Source: Pseudolysinimonas yzui
GTDB taxonomy: Bacteria; Actinomycetota; Actinomycetes; Actinomycetales; Microbacteriaceae
Length of the DNA stretch: 64,000 bases
Reading direction: 5' to 3'
Assembly: GCF_014653215.1 (NCBI RefSeq)
Contig: NZ_BNAI01000001.1
Span: forward strand, 1,079,012 to 1,143,011
The notes beneath the pieces were generated by a model. That model made no database searches and had not been told where the DNA came from. It worked only from the letters and a program-made list of their open reading frames with translations. Both the position numbers and the translations under genes were made by a program. Shown one piece after another: positions 1 through 8,107 of the stretch (position 1 is the stretch's first letter; each line of letters opens with the position of its first letter).

Positions 1-299
1 AAGTCGGTCGCACCAACCCCGAAGAGCTGCTCGGCGCCGCACACTCGGCCTGCTACTCGATGGCGTTCTCGTCGGCCTTGGCGAAAGCGGGCCACCCGCC
101 GGAGAGTCTGCAGGTCACCGCAGCGGTGACGTTCCAGCCGGGTGAGGGAATCACCGGCGTGCACCTGCTGGTGAGCGCGAAGGTGCCGGGTCTCGACGAG
201 GCCGGGTTCCAGGCGATCGCCGAGGACGCGAAGCAGAACTGCCCCGTGTCGAAGGCGCTGACCGGAACCACCATCACCCTCGAGGCGAGCCTGGCGTAG
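1..299 (+). CDS. OsmC/Ohr family peroxiredoxin, 5'-truncated by window edge
   Basis: This is the C-terminal part of an OsmC-type organic hydroperoxide reductase; the gene begins before the window and the frame is open from base 3. The visible protein starts inside the helix holding the first redox cysteine (context HSACYSMAF after TNPEELLGAA) and later shows the second cysteine in NCPVSKAL. That is the cysteine pair the family uses to reduce organic peroxides with dithiol donors in the cytoplasm. It ends with TAG just ahead of the SDR epimerase gene on the same strand, 12 bases away, so the two may be co-transcribed. Family is clear; the exact subfamily (OsmC rather than Ohr) is favoured by the TNPEELLGAAH wording. 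Confidence 0.9.
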   Translation, partial: VGRTNPEELLGAAHSACYSMAFSSALAKAGHPPESLQVTAAVTFQPGEGITGVHLLVSAKVPGLDEAGFQAIAEDAKQNCPVSKALTGTTITLEASLA

Positions 300-311
300 G
301 CCGGGCTGTCG

Positions 312-1202
312 ATGAGTCGCATCGTCATCGCCGGCGCGTCCGGCCTGATCGGTCAGCCGCTCGTGCGCGCCCTGCGTGCGGGCGGTCATCGGGTGACCAC
401 CCTGGTGCGCCGCGCTCCGAAGTCGGCGAACGAGGTGCGGTGGGATCCGGATGCCGGTCAACTCGACCCCGCGGTGCTGACCGGGGCTGACGCCGTCATC
501 AACCTGTCGGGGGCGTCGATCGCCCGCATCCCGTGGACGAACTCCTACCGTCGCGAGCTGGTGTCGTCGCGCATCAACGCCACCCGCCTGCTCGCCGAGA
601 CGATGGCGGGGATGCCGGCTCCGCCCGCCACCTTCCTCAGCGGTTCGGCGATCGGCTTCTACGGCGATCGGCCCCGGGTGCGACTCGACGACGACTCCCC
701 GCGCGGCAGCGGCTTCGTGCCCGACCTCGTGCTGGCGTGGGAGCAGGCCGCCGGGCTCGCCCCACCGCAGACCCGGGTCGTGACGCTGCGCACGAGCGTC
801 GTGGTGGCGAAGTCGGGCGGGTTGGCGCCCGTGCGGCTGCTCACCACGTTCGGCCTCGGCGCGCGGTTCGGGTCGGGGCGGCAGTTCTGGCCGTGGATCT
901 CGCTCGAGGATGAGGTGCGGGCGATCGTGCACCTGCTCACCTCGACGATCTCGGGCCCCGTCGTGCTCGCCGGGCCCACACCCGCGACGGCCGACGAGAT
1001 CACGGCGGCCTATGCCGAGGCCCTCCGCCGACCCCGCTTCCTCTGGGTTCCGGCGTGGGCGATCCGGCTGGCCCTCGGCGATGCGGGCGAACACCTGCTC
1101 CTGGCCGACGTGCAGCTTCAGCCCGTGCGCCTCGCCGCCGACGGGTTCGAGTGGCGGCACCGCACGGTGCGCGACGCGATCGACGCGGCGCTCGCCGGCT
1201 AG
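312..1202 (+). CDS. TIGR01777-type SDR epimerase (YfcH/SDR39U1-like)
   Basis: This 296-residue protein opens with an N-terminal Rossmann motif (IAGASGLIGQPL) for NAD(P) binding. It continues with the family pattern around SGSAIGFYGDR and a C-terminal stretch ending in the conserved FEWRHRTVRDAI. It is a predicted nucleoside-diphosphate-sugar epimerase of the TIGR01777 group, whose substrate is unknown in most bacteria. Length is normal for the family. The ATG at 312 follows the osmC-like stop by 12 bases. The 3' end overlaps the stop region of the convergent membrane-protein gene by four bases. Confidence 0.88.
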   Translation: MSRIVIAGASGLIGQPLVRALRAGGHRVTTLVRRAPKSANEVRWDPDAGQLDPAVLTGADAVINLSGASIARIPWTNSYRRELVSSRINATRLLAETMAGMPAPPATFLSGSAIGFYGDRPRVRLDDDSPRGSGFVPDLVLAWEQAAGLAPPQTRVVTLRTSVVVAKSGGLAPVRLLTTFGLGARFGSGRQFWPWISLEDEVRAIVHLLTSTISGPVVLAGPTPATADEITAAYAEALRRPRFLWVPAWAIRLALGDAGEHLLLADVQLQPVRLAADGFEWRHRTVRDAIDAALAG

Positions 1203-1642
1203 CTCGTGACGCGACTGAACCGGATCGCCTGCCGGGTCGCCCAGCGCGCGCGTCGGCGGTCACCCGCGGCGTCGTAGACGAGTCCGAGCCGGAACCAGGT
1301 GCGCCAGTCCTCCGGTGCGGCTTCGGTCTCGGCCTGGTACTTCGGGAACACCTCGGCGGCCGCGGCCCGATCGAGGCGGCCGCTCGGGAGCTGGGGCAGC
1401 TCCTCACTGGGCAGCCCGCCCTCGGCATCCAGTTTCATCCCGAGCCGTTCCGCCTGCACCGCGAACAGCAGCTCCCGGACGAGCGCCCAGATCGCCAGAA
1501 GCGGCAGCACGAAGAGCGCGACCCCGAGCCCCACCGCGACGGGTTCGCCGAGCCCGATCAGCAGCACGCCGTAGCGGATCGCGAAGATCAGGTAGAGCAC
1601 GAGCAGCCCGACCATGAGCAGGACCGCGAGTTTGGTGCGCAT
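1199..1642 (-). CDS. Membrane protein with TPR-like tail, dapB-linked
   Basis: A 147-residue protein with two hydrophobic segments (about residues 5-25 and 33-57) followed by a soluble tail. The tail contains a single TPR-like helix pair (WRTWFRLGLVYDAAGDRRRARWA). It lies 7 bases downstream of dapB on the same strand and is probably in the same transcript. No enzymatic motif is visible. A scaffold or interaction role at the membrane is only a guess from the TPR-like helices. Codon use matches neighbouring genes, so it is very likely a real gene, but its function is not recognised. Confidence 0.75.
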   Translation of the reverse strand: MRTKLAVLLMVGLLVLYLIFAIRYGVLLIGLGEPVAVGLGVALFVLPLLAIWALVRELLFAVQAERLGMKLDAEGGLPSEELPQLPSGRLDRAAAAEVFPKYQAETEAAPEDWRTWFRLGLVYDAAGDRRRARWATRQAIRFSRVTS

Positions 1643-1649
1643 GGAACCC

Positions 1650-2378
1650 CTACAACCCGAGGAGGGCGCCGAGACCGACGACGAGGCCGGTGCCCGGGGT
1701 GGCAGCGCCGAGAGCGAGCAGGATGCCGGGCTCGTACGACTCGTCGGAGAGCGTCTCGTGCACGATTCGCACCGTCTCCCCCGCCCCGCCCAGCACGACC
1801 TCCTGCCGGGCGCTGACCCCCGACATCCGCATCGAATGCACTGGAACGCTCGCCACCTGCTGGCCGCGGGCCCGCTGATCGGCGTGCGGAGCGGCGACCG
1901 GTCCGAGTTCGGCCCGCGCGGCCCCGATCAGTTCGGCGGTGCGGATGGCGGTGCCCGACGGCGAGTCGGTCTTGCCCGCGTGGTGGGCCTCGATGATCTC
2001 GATCGACTCGAAGTGCGGCGCGGCGAGTTCGGCGAAGCGCGTCGCGAGAGCCGACCCGAGCGAGAAGTTCGGGATGAACAGGGCCGTCAGTTCGGGGTCG
2101 GCGGCGACCCGCGCGGCGACGGGGGCGATGCGGTCGGCCGTCCAGCCGGAGGTTCCGACCACGATCGGGATGCCGCGATCGAGCGCCGCCTCGACGACTC
2201 CGGGCGAGACCGCCGGCACACTGACGTCGATCACGACGTCGGCACCGTCGAGTTGGTCGAGCGAGTCGCCACGACCGATGCGCGCATGCACGTCGAATCC
2301 CTCGCCCGCGGTGAGCAGCCGGTCGATCAACCCTCCCATGCGTCCCGTGGAGCCGACGATCGCGACGGAGGTGGCCAT
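1650..2378 (-). CDS. dapB: 4-hydroxy-tetrahydrodipicolinate reductase
   Basis: DapB reduces 4-hydroxy-tetrahydrodipicolinate with NAD(P)H in the lysine/diaminopimelate pathway, which also supplies peptidoglycan precursors. The protein (242 residues) shows the N-terminal nucleotide-binding GSTGRMGG and the family signature EAHHAGKTDSPSGTA, carrying the catalytic histidine-lysine pair and substrate loop. Length is typical. The ATG at 2378 lies six bases after a minus-strand TAAGCT box, so the mRNA is probably leaderless. In many actinobacteria dapB is near the M16 peptidase and pnp, as here, though in this window other genes are interposed. Confidence 0.96.
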   Translation of the reverse strand: MATSVAIVGSTGRMGGLIDRLLTAGEGFDVHARIGRGDSLDQLDGADVVIDVSVPAVSPGVVEAALDRGIPIVVGTSGWTADRIAPVAARVAADPELTALFIPNFSLGSALATRFAELAAPHFESIEIIEAHHAGKTDSPSGTAIRTAELIGAARAELGPVAAPHADQRARGQQVASVPVHSMRMSGVSARQEVVLGGAGETVRIVHETLSDESYEPGILLALGAATPGTGLVVGLGALLGL

Positions 2379-2384
2379 GCCCTC

Positions 2385-2394
2385 AGCTTAGAGT
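2385..2394. promoter_or_regulatory. Overlapping divergent -10 boxes for dapB and GNAT gene
   Basis: Minus-strand TAAGCT (2390-2385) ends six bases before the dapB start. Plus-strand TAGAGT (2389-2394) ends six bases before the GTG of the acetyltransferase gene. The two boxes overlap by two bases, so the genes probably compete for polymerase at one 23-base divergent region. Both transcripts would be leaderless. No -35 match was seen. Confidence 0.55.
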
Positions 2395-2400
2395 TGGCCC

Positions 2401-2865
2401 GTGCTGCAGTTCGTGCCGACGCCCACAGCTGACCCGATCGCCGACGAGCTACTCGGCGAGTACTTCACCAGCCGCGAGCTCGGGATGCCGGGCTACCGCA
2501 CCTTCCGCCCCGATCCGGCCCTGTTCGTGCCTCCCGCCGGGGTGTTCCTGGTCGCGGAACTCGATGGGGCTCCCGTCGGCTGTGGCGGAGTTCGGATGAT
2601 CGCGCCGGATCGCGGCGAGGTGAAGCACCTCTGGGTGCGACCGACCGCACGCGGCACCGGTCTCGGTCGGGCGATGCTGACCGAGCTGGAGCGTCGTGCC
2701 GCCGACCTCGGCGCGACCGAGATCGTGCTCGACACCAACGAGCGTCTTGAGGCCGCGCAGTCCCTCTACCGCTCGTCGGGGTACGTCGACATCCCGCCCT
2801 ACAACGACAACCCGAACGCCACGCATTGGTTTTCGAAGGGTCTCGCTCCCCACCGCACGGCCTGA
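2401..2865 (+). CDS. GNAT family N-acetyltransferase
   Basis: This 154-residue protein has the GNAT core: a beta strand and VKHLWVRPTARGTGLGRAML, containing the acetyl-CoA pyrophosphate-binding R/Q-x-x-G-x-G/A pattern. It ends in the usual YRSSGYVDIPPYNDNP tail. It would transfer an acetyl group from acetyl-CoA to an unidentified amine in the cytoplasm. The start is GTG at 2401, favoured because a TAGAGT box ends six bases upstream and no Shine-Dalgarno is present. It diverges from dapB. Substrate cannot be inferred. Confidence 0.88.
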   Translation: MLQFVPTPTADPIADELLGEYFTSRELGMPGYRTFRPDPALFVPPAGVFLVAELDGAPVGCGGVRMIAPDRGEVKHLWVRPTARGTGLGRAMLTELERRAADLGATEIVLDTNERLEAAQSLYRSSGYVDIPPYNDNPNATHWFSKGLAPHRTA

Positions 2866-2904
2866 ACGCCGCTCCGCGGCGTCCAGGAACCGGCGTCGTG
2901 GGCC

Positions 2905-2940
2905 CAGCCGCGCTGACGCGCGGCTACTCGACCACCCCGA
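2905..2940 (+). repeat. Partial Microbacteriaceae-type palindromic intergenic repeat
   Basis: The stretch contains a small palindrome (CCGCG, four-base loop, CGCGG) followed by GGCTACTCGACCACC. That trailer is the same as in the fuller copy at 14500. The left half of the repeat is diverged. It lies in the 81-base gap between the convergent GNAT and histidine-phosphatase genes and could serve as a bidirectional transcript end. Confidence 0.5.
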
Positions 2941-2946
2941 CCGGGG

Positions 2947-3555
2947 TCAGTAGGGCTGGGCGACGGTGAGGCCGGTGCGGATCTCGGGGGCCAGGTGCCC
3001 GAGGTCGTTGTGGGTGACGAGCACGGGCGGCTTCGCGGAACGCACCCGGATGATCGTCAACCCGCAGTTCGCCTGATTGACGCCGAGCCAGCGCCAGGTC
3101 GGGGCGCCGAAGGTCTCGCGCACGAACCAGCCGATCACGAAGTTGTGGGTGATGAGCAGGTCGTGGCGGTCACTTCCGGCCGGCGGCGTCATCCATTCGG
3201 CCAGCGCGTCGGACATCTGCGCCTCGCCGGCGGCGATCTCCTCTTCGGTGACTCCGCCGAAGAACGGCTCGAACGCGTGGGGCAGGTCGGGCGTCGGACC
3301 CGAGGGGATGCAGTCCATCAGCAGGGCCGACGGCTGCGGCTCGAGAGCGGGCAGGCGCTCCGTCATGATGCGCGCCGTCTCCTGTGCGCGCTGCAACGGC
3401 GAGGTCCACGCTCCCGTGAACGGCACGCCGCCGAGCCGCTCGGCGATCGCTTTCGCCTGCCGCACCCCGCGCGCGCTCAGCGGTCCGTCGGGCAAGCCGT
3501 GTTCGGCATCCTGCTGCTCGCCGTGGCGCACGAGATACAGATAGCGGGAAGGCAA
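2947..3555 (-). CDS. Histidine phosphatase (phosphoglycerate-mutase superfamily)
   Basis: Cytosolic phosphohydrolase of 202 residues. The N terminus has YLVRHGEQQD, the RHG motif whose histidine is phosphorylated during catalysis. SPLQRAQETA carries the conserved arginine, and the second catalytic histidine is in LLITHNFVIGWF. The natural substrate is not predictable for this superfamily. The gene lies downstream of the M16 peptidase gene on the same strand with a 23-base gap, suggesting joint transcription. Confidence 0.9.
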   Translation of the reverse strand: MPSRYLYLVRHGEQQDAEHGLPDGPLSARGVRQAKAIAERLGGVPFTGAWTSPLQRAQETARIMTERLPALEPQPSALLMDCIPSGPTPDLPHAFEPFFGGVTEEEIAAGEAQMSDALAEWMTPPAGSDRHDLLITHNFVIGWFVRETFGAPTWRWLGVNQANCGLTIIRVRSAKPPVLVTHNDLGHLAPEIRTGLTVAQPY

Positions 3556-3578
3556 TTCGACTCCTTGAGCTCGTGAGG

Positions 3579-4934
3579 TCAGGCAGCGACGGCGGTGCCG
3601 TCGAGACCCGTGAGCGATGCGGCATCGACCGCGCCGACGGCGGCGATCGAGAGGGGACGGGCCGCGAGCTCCTCGGCGAGGTCGCGCACGGCGTCGACGG
3701 TGACGGATGCGATGCGACGCAGCGTCTCATCGAGGTCGACGAACTCTCCGGTCGTCAGCTCCGAGCGGCCGAGCCGCGTCATGCGGGTGTCGGAGTCCTC
3801 GAGGGCGAGGGCGGATGCGCCCCCGAGCTGCCCCTGGGCGCGCGCGAGTTCGTCGGCGGTGATGCCCCCCTCGGCGAGTCGGCGGAACTCATCGATCATG
3901 AGGCCGGCGACCTCCGGAGCCCGTTTGGGTGAGCATCCCGCGTACAGACCGAGCACCCCGGCATCGGAGTACGACGCCGCGAACGAGTAGACCGAGTAGG
4001 CGAGGCCCCGCTTCTCGCGGATCTCCTGGAACAGCCGTGACGACATCCCGCCGCCGAGCACCGAGTTGAGCACCGTGAAGGCCGGCCGGCGATCGTCGGC
4101 GGCGTGCACACCGGGCACCCCGAGCAGGAGGTTCGCCTGTTCCAGGGGCCGGTCGACGACCACGAGGGGGCTGCCGCGATCGATCACGTCGAACGACGGG
4201 TCGCGGCGGGCGACCGGATGAGCCGGCAGGTGAAGATTCCACTGCGCGGCCTCGAGCGCGGCGATCGTCCACCCCACCAGTTCGTCGTGGTCGACGGCGC
4301 CGGCAACCGAGATGACGAGGTCTTGCGGGCGGTAGTTGGCGCGGTAGTGCTCCCACACCGCCTCGCGGGTGACGGCCGAGATCGCTGCGGGGTTGCCGCC
4401 GATGGGTCGGCCGAGCGCGTGCCCGCCGAAGACCGCCTCGAAGAAGCGCTCGGAGACAACGTCCGACGGGTCGTCGTCGGCCATCGCCAGCTCTTCGAGG
4501 ATGACCCCGCGCTCGCTCTCGAACTCGTCGGGGTCGAGCAGTGACGACGTGAACATGTCGGCGAGCACGCGCACCGCCATCGGCAGGTCGAGGTCGCGCA
4601 CCTTCGCGTAGTAGCAGGTGTACTCCTTCGCCGTCATCGCGTTGTGCTCGCCGCCGACGGCGTCGAACGAGACGGCGATGTCCAGCGCCGTGCGCGAGGT
4701 GGTGCCCTTGAAGAGCAGATGCTCGAGGAAGTGCGTCGAACCGTACGTCACCGGCACTTCGTCGCGTGACCCGACGGCGACCCAGAATCCGACGGTCGCG
4801 CTCTGCGAGCCGGGCACCTGCTCGCTCAAGATGCGTACCCCGCTCGGCAGGATGGTACGCCGAACGCGCGAGCCACCGGATGCGGCGATCTCCAGCTCGG
4901 GCACGTCGAGCGGGAACGCAACGGCGCCGTTCAT
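3579..4934 (-). CDS. M16 family zinc metallopeptidase (PepR-like)
   Basis: A 451-residue single-chain M16 peptidase related to mitochondrial processing peptidase. The inverted zinc motif HFLEH is at residues 68-72, with the distal glutamate in the following RGVILEELAM segment. The C-terminal M16 half is present with the characteristic RGLAYSVYSF. Actinobacterial members sit between pnp and dapB; here pnp is upstream but separated by TetR, reductase and membrane genes. The ATG at 4934 is preceded at seven bases by TAGGCT, so translation is probably leaderless. Confidence 0.93.
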   Translation of the reverse strand: MNGAVAFPLDVPELEIAASGGSRVRRTILPSGVRILSEQVPGSQSATVGFWVAVGSRDEVPVTYGSTHFLEHLLFKGTTSRTALDIAVSFDAVGGEHNAMTAKEYTCYYAKVRDLDLPMAVRVLADMFTSSLLDPDEFESERGVILEELAMADDDPSDVVSERFFEAVFGGHALGRPIGGNPAAISAVTREAVWEHYRANYRPQDLVISVAGAVDHDELVGWTIAALEAAQWNLHLPAHPVARRDPSFDVIDRGSPLVVVDRPLEQANLLLGVPGVHAADDRRPAFTVLNSVLGGGMSSRLFQEIREKRGLAYSVYSFAASYSDAGVLGLYAGCSPKRAPEVAGLMIDEFRRLAEGGITADELARAQGQLGGASALALEDSDTRMTRLGRSELTTGEFVDLDETLRRIASVTVDAVRDLAEELAARPLSIAAVGAVDAASLTGLDGTAVAA

Positions 4935-4941
4935 CCTGTCG

Positions 4942-4947
4942 AGCCTA
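4942..4947 (-). promoter_or_regulatory. -10 box, leaderless start of M16 peptidase
   Basis: Minus-strand TAGGCT, seven bases before the ATG at 4934. The spacing places the transcription start at or next to the start codon. No Shine-Dalgarno sequence precedes the gene. Confidence 0.5.
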
Positions 4948-4971
4948 AGTCATCCCGTTCGTGTGGCGCCG

Positions 4972-4982
4972 CCCCCCCCCCC
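4972..4982 (+). repeat. Poly-C tract of 11
   Basis: Eleven consecutive C residues lie in the divergent region between the M16 peptidase and the TetR gene, just upstream of the operator-like dyad. It is the longest homopolymer noticed in the window. It could vary in length by slippage or be a base-calling uncertainty. Confidence 0.8.
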
Positions 4983-4995
4983 GAACTGGAGGAAA

Positions 4996-5021
4996 GAGGA
5001 CAGACAACTCTGTCTGTCCTC
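4996..5021. promoter_or_regulatory. Perfect 11-bp inverted repeat, probable TetR operator
   Basis: Arms GAGGACAGACA (4996-5006) and TGTCTGTCCTC (5011-5021) are perfect reverse complements around a four-base spacer. A -10-like TATGCT follows at 5023-5028. The site sits about 150 bases before the TetR-family gene start. The geometry is that of a dimeric TetR operator overlapping a promoter, suggesting autoregulation. Direct binding is an inference. Confidence 0.7.
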
Positions 5022-5166
5022 CTATGCTAGACTCGCTCAACGGATCTTCCCCCCGAGATCCCGTGGTCCCCGTGGCCAACCCGAGTGGTCGCGCGGAAAG
5101 GCCGTGTCCGCACCCCCCGGCGGGCACGGCCGCCACCCGCAGTACCGTGCCGACTGAGAGCAGCCC

Positions 5167-5763
5167 GTGTCCATCGACATCGAACCGCCCCTGACCCAGC
5201 TGCCCGAGGCGCCCGCAAAACTCCGCATCCTGCTGACGGCCGACGAGCTCTTCTACGACGAAGGCATCCGTTCGGTCGGCGTCGATCGACTCATCGCGAC
5301 TGCGAACGTCACCAAGGCGACCTTCTACAAGCATTACGGCTCGAAAGACCGGGTGATCACGGCCTACGTCGACTACCGGCACCGGCAGGCCGCTGAGGAG
5401 TTCGCCCGCATCACCGCTGCGAACCTCAGCCCGGCGGCCGCGTTGACCGCGGTGCGGGACTCGATCCTCGACGCGATCGCCGCCCCCGGCTTCCGCGGGT
5501 GCCCGTTCATCAACGCCGCCGCCGAGTTCTCCGACCCCCAGCACCCCGTGCGGTTCGCGGTGCGCGAGCATCGCGAGTGGTACGCGACCGTCCTCGAGCG
5601 GCTCACCCGCGCCCTCGGACATCCGATGCCCGGCGACGCCGCCGACGAGCTCGTGCTCGCGCGCGACGGCGCCATGAGTGGCGGCTACGCCGGCGATCCG
5701 ATCGCCGCGTCGACCGCGCTCACGCGCGTCTTCGACCGGATGGTCGCCGAAGCCGGCCACTGA
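5167..5763 (+). CDS. TetR/AcrR family transcriptional regulator
   Basis: A 198-residue repressor-type protein. The N-terminal helix-turn-helix (about residues 20-66) contains the TetR signature wording GVDRLIATANVTKATFYKHYGSKDRVI. The C-terminal half is a helical ligand-binding domain with PGFRGCPFINAAAEF, a phrase common in a TetR subgroup that includes regulators of redox or drug-response genes. GTG at 5167 is the only reasonable start. The perfect dyad at 4996-5021 is a probable autoregulatory site. The ligand and other targets are unknown; the aldo/keto reductase further right is a possible but unproven target. Confidence 0.9.
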   Translation: MSIDIEPPLTQLPEAPAKLRILLTADELFYDEGIRSVGVDRLIATANVTKATFYKHYGSKDRVITAYVDYRHRQAAEEFARITAANLSPAAALTAVRDSILDAIAAPGFRGCPFINAAAEFSDPQHPVRFAVREHREWYATVLERLTRALGHPMPGDAADELVLARDGAMSGGYAGDPIAASTALTRVFDRMVAEAGH

Positions 5764-5777
5764 CCCCTAGCACGGCC

Positions 5778-5800
5778 CGGTGCCTCCCGAAAGGGCACCG
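5778..5800 (+). terminator. Hairpin after TetR gene
   Basis: Arms CGGTGCC (5778-5784) and GGCACCG (5794-5800) around a nine-base loop start 15 bases after the TetR stop. No T-run follows, which is common for actinobacterial terminators. A plausible but weak terminator. Confidence 0.4.
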
Positions 5801-5870
5801 AACCAGGACGGCGCCTCGCTAGGCTCGGGTCGCGCGGCATCCCGCCGTGCCCGACTGGAAGGCTGCCCCC

Positions 5871-6221
5871 ATGGCATTGGAATTCAGCGTGGTCATCGAT
5901 CTGCCGTTCATCATCGCGCTCGTCGGCGGCGTGCTCGCCGTGATCGACGCGATCACCCGGCTCCGCCGCGGCTCCACGATCCTGGCCATCATCCAGATCA
6001 TCGCCTCGGTGCTGTTCGTGCTGTCGCTGTTCATCGCGAACGTGCCGTTCGGAGCCCCGCTCCTCGCGGTCGTGACGATTCTCATGCTGCTGCTGCAGCT
6101 CGTCTTCAGCGGGACCACCCGACGGGGCGGGGCCGCGATCACCGTGATCGCGATCATCCTGCTCGTCATCTGGCTCGTGCTGATCGGCGGACGCGTGATC
6201 ATCCCGGGTGTGAACGCCTAA
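5871..6221 (+). CDS. Small four-helix membrane protein
   Basis: A 116-residue, almost entirely hydrophobic protein with about four predicted transmembrane segments. The only charged stretches are short loops (TRLRRGS, GTTRRGG). The ATG at 5871 is preferred over an in-frame GTG at 5847 because GGAAGG lies eight bases upstream. A TAGGCT box at 5820-5825 would give a short leader. No domain is recognised; similar small integral membrane proteins are common and mostly uncharacterised in Microbacteriaceae. Confidence 0.72.
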   Translation: MALEFSVVIDLPFIIALVGGVLAVIDAITRLRRGSTILAIIQIIASVLFVLSLFIANVPFGAPLLAVVTILMLLLQLVFSGTTRRGGAAITVIAIILLVIWLVLIGGRVIIPGVNA

Positions 6222-6261
6222 GCGCACCCGGCCGAGCCTCGGCCGCGCCGCCCGACCTTCG

Positions 6262-7284
6262 TCAGGCGCTGGCGCGGTCGAGGCTCATCAGCTGAGAGCG
6301 GGTGAGCCGCACGTCGACCGCAGCGACCAGGTCGAACACCTGGTCGACGGCACTCGCCGACACCACTGGTGCGACCACATTCGGCTTGCTGAGCAGCCAC
6401 GCGAGCGCGACCGTGGCCGGCGGCGAGTCGTGTTCGGCCGCCACGGCATCGAGCGCCTGAAGCACCCGCAGCCCGGCTCGATTGATGTAGTGCCCCACCT
6501 CGACTCGTCGGGAGCCGTCGAGGTCGGACTTGGAGCGGTACTTGCCGGTGAGAAACCCGCTCGCCAGCGCGAACCGCGGCATGACCCCGAGATGGAGGTC
6601 GGCCGCGACCCGCGCGAGCCCCTCCTCGTACTCCCGCCGGAACATCAGGTTGTACTGATTCTGCAGCGCGACCATCCGAGCCACCCCGAGCTGCGCCGAC
6701 GCGATCCGCGCCTCGATCAGCCGACTGCCCGTGTGGTGCGACCCGCCGAAATACCGCACCTTGCCGGCACGCACCAGCTCGTCGACCGCGAGCAGGGTCT
6801 CCTCAAAGGGCACGTCAGGGTCGTCGATGTGCAGGTACAGCAGGTCGATGCGGTCGGTGCGCAGCCGATGCAACGACGCCTCGACGGCCGCGGTGACCGC
6901 CCGCGCCGCCAATCCCGGGTGGTCGGCGCTCTTGCCGACCTTGGTGGCGAGCACGATGTCGTCGCGCGACCCGCGGGAACGCATCCAGTTGCCGATGATG
7001 ATCTCGCTGCGCCCGCCGGCGTACGAGTCGGCGGTGTCGATGAAGTTGCCGCCGTAGGCGACGTACGAGTCGAGCACCCGCTCGCTCTCGACCGAGTCGG
7101 CCGTCCAGCCGAACACGTTGCCGCTGAGCGCGACCGGGAAGACCTGCAGATCGGAGGGGCCGACCTGTCGCCGCGCCGCGGGCGTCGCCCCGACGATCGC
7201 CCGGGTCTGCTCGGTCGTGATGCGCGTCGGCGAGGTCGTGACCGCGACGGGCCGTCGGCCCACCGGAACGCTCTCCCCGGTCAT
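6262..7284 (-). CDS. Aldo/keto reductase
   Basis: A 340-residue AKR-fold oxidoreductase using NADPH on carbonyl compounds. The tetrad is recognisable: Asp and Tyr in IDTADSYAGGRSE (about residues 83 and 88), Lys in ATKVGK and His in LLYLHIDD. The strand-7 SGFLTGKYR and the C-terminal TVALAWLLSKPNVVAPVVSA phosphate-binding region are present. The start at 7284 is chosen because a strong GAGGAGG lies just upstream; a longer frame to 7350 lacks this. The first 40 residues are a poorly conserved extension. Substrate unknown. Confidence 0.92.
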   Translation of the reverse strand: MTGESVPVGRRPVAVTTSPTRITTEQTRAIVGATPAARRQVGPSDLQVFPVALSGNVFGWTADSVESERVLDSYVAYGGNFIDTADSYAGGRSEIIIGNWMRSRGSRDDIVLATKVGKSADHPGLAARAVTAAVEASLHRLRTDRIDLLYLHIDDPDVPFEETLLAVDELVRAGKVRYFGGSHHTGSRLIEARIASAQLGVARMVALQNQYNLMFRREYEEGLARVAADLHLGVMPRFALASGFLTGKYRSKSDLDGSRRVEVGHYINRAGLRVLQALDAVAAEHDSPPATVALAWLLSKPNVVAPVVSASAVDQVFDLVAAVDVRLTRSQLMSLDRASA

Positions 7285-7575
7285 CTTGGCGCCTCCTCGA
7301 CCCCGCTCAGTGCGACCTGCCGTCTGCGGGTGCGGCGTGTTGCTGAGCAAAGGTTAACGCGGCGTACGCAGACAGACCGGACGACGTGGCCGAATTGTTA
7401 CGACTCGGATCGCCCCCAGTTCGCGGGACCCTGACGAGGTGAACTTCGTGTGAATCGAGTGTCGATCCCTCGCACTCGGCGCGCGCGCGACGTAACGTGA
7501 ACGTCGCGCGGATGCTTTCCGCATCCGGAGCCGGGTCGTCCACAGCGCACGGACCGGCCGTTGCACTCCTCACTG

Positions 7576-7620
7576 AAGGGCCCGCGATCCCCCTCGACGA
7601 TGAGCGGGATCGCGGCCCTT
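7576..7620. repeat. Long imperfect inverted repeat in divergent gap
   Basis: Arms 7576-7591 and 7606-7620 are reverse complements over 15 pairs with one extra C in the left arm, around a 14-base loop. It lies within the roughly 445-base gap between the divergent reductase (start 7284) and membrane-protein (start 7730) genes. Nothing else in this gap was recognised. It could be an RNA leader hairpin of the plus-strand gene, a relic terminator or a protein-binding dyad. Confidence 0.6.
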
Positions 7621-7729
7621 CGCCAATCGCCCCACGCGATTTCGGGGTTGCCGGTTGACAACCCACCCAACGTTGCGGGACCGTCGGGCGTCGAAGTAGG
7701 TGAGGGCCCATCCGGGCCGAGAGGATGCC

Positions 7730-8092
7730 ATGACGACCGCAACCCCCGCACCCACCCGCTCCCGCTCGCTCGCCTGGTGGCTCGCCCCGAGCGGCGTGAT
7801 CGCGGTTCTCGCGATCGGCATCCTCTGGGCGATCCCCCGCCCCGCGCAGGCCTGCATCATGATCTACCCGACGCCGCCGGAGTGCGCGACGGGCGGCGAT
7901 CCGTCGACGGTGATCGTGTTCCTCGTGCTGATCGTCGCGCTGTACGCCGCGATCGTCACCTGCGCGCTGCTGATCCCCGCGCGACTGCGTCCGCTCGTGC
8001 TCGGCCTGCTGTCGGGGGCGCTCGGGCTGGTGATCCTGATCGGCCTCGCCGTGACTCTGACCGCGTCGCAGTCGCCGTATTACTACTACTGA
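7730..8092 (+). CDS. Small membrane protein with cysteine-containing loop
   Basis: A 120-residue protein with three predicted membrane segments (about residues 17-40, 55-80 and 86-108). An extracytoplasmic-looking loop, ACIMIYPTPPECATGG, has two cysteines that could form a disulfide. The C terminus is a tyrosine run (SPYYYY). The ATG at 7730 is preferred over an upstream in-frame GTG because GAGAGGA sits a few bases upstream. Function is unrecognised. Confidence 0.65.
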   Translation: MTTATPAPTRSRSLAWWLAPSGVIAVLAIGILWAIPRPAQACIMIYPTPPECATGGDPSTVIVFLVLIVALYAAIVTCALLIPARLRPLVLGLLSGALGLVILIGLAVTLTASQSPYYYY

Positions 8093-8107
8093 GCGAGGCT
8101 GCAACGA

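Noticed and set aside
5761-5871. Small ORF between TetR and membrane gene
   Set aside because: Only a GTG-started extension of the downstream frame; a ribosome site favours ATG 5871.
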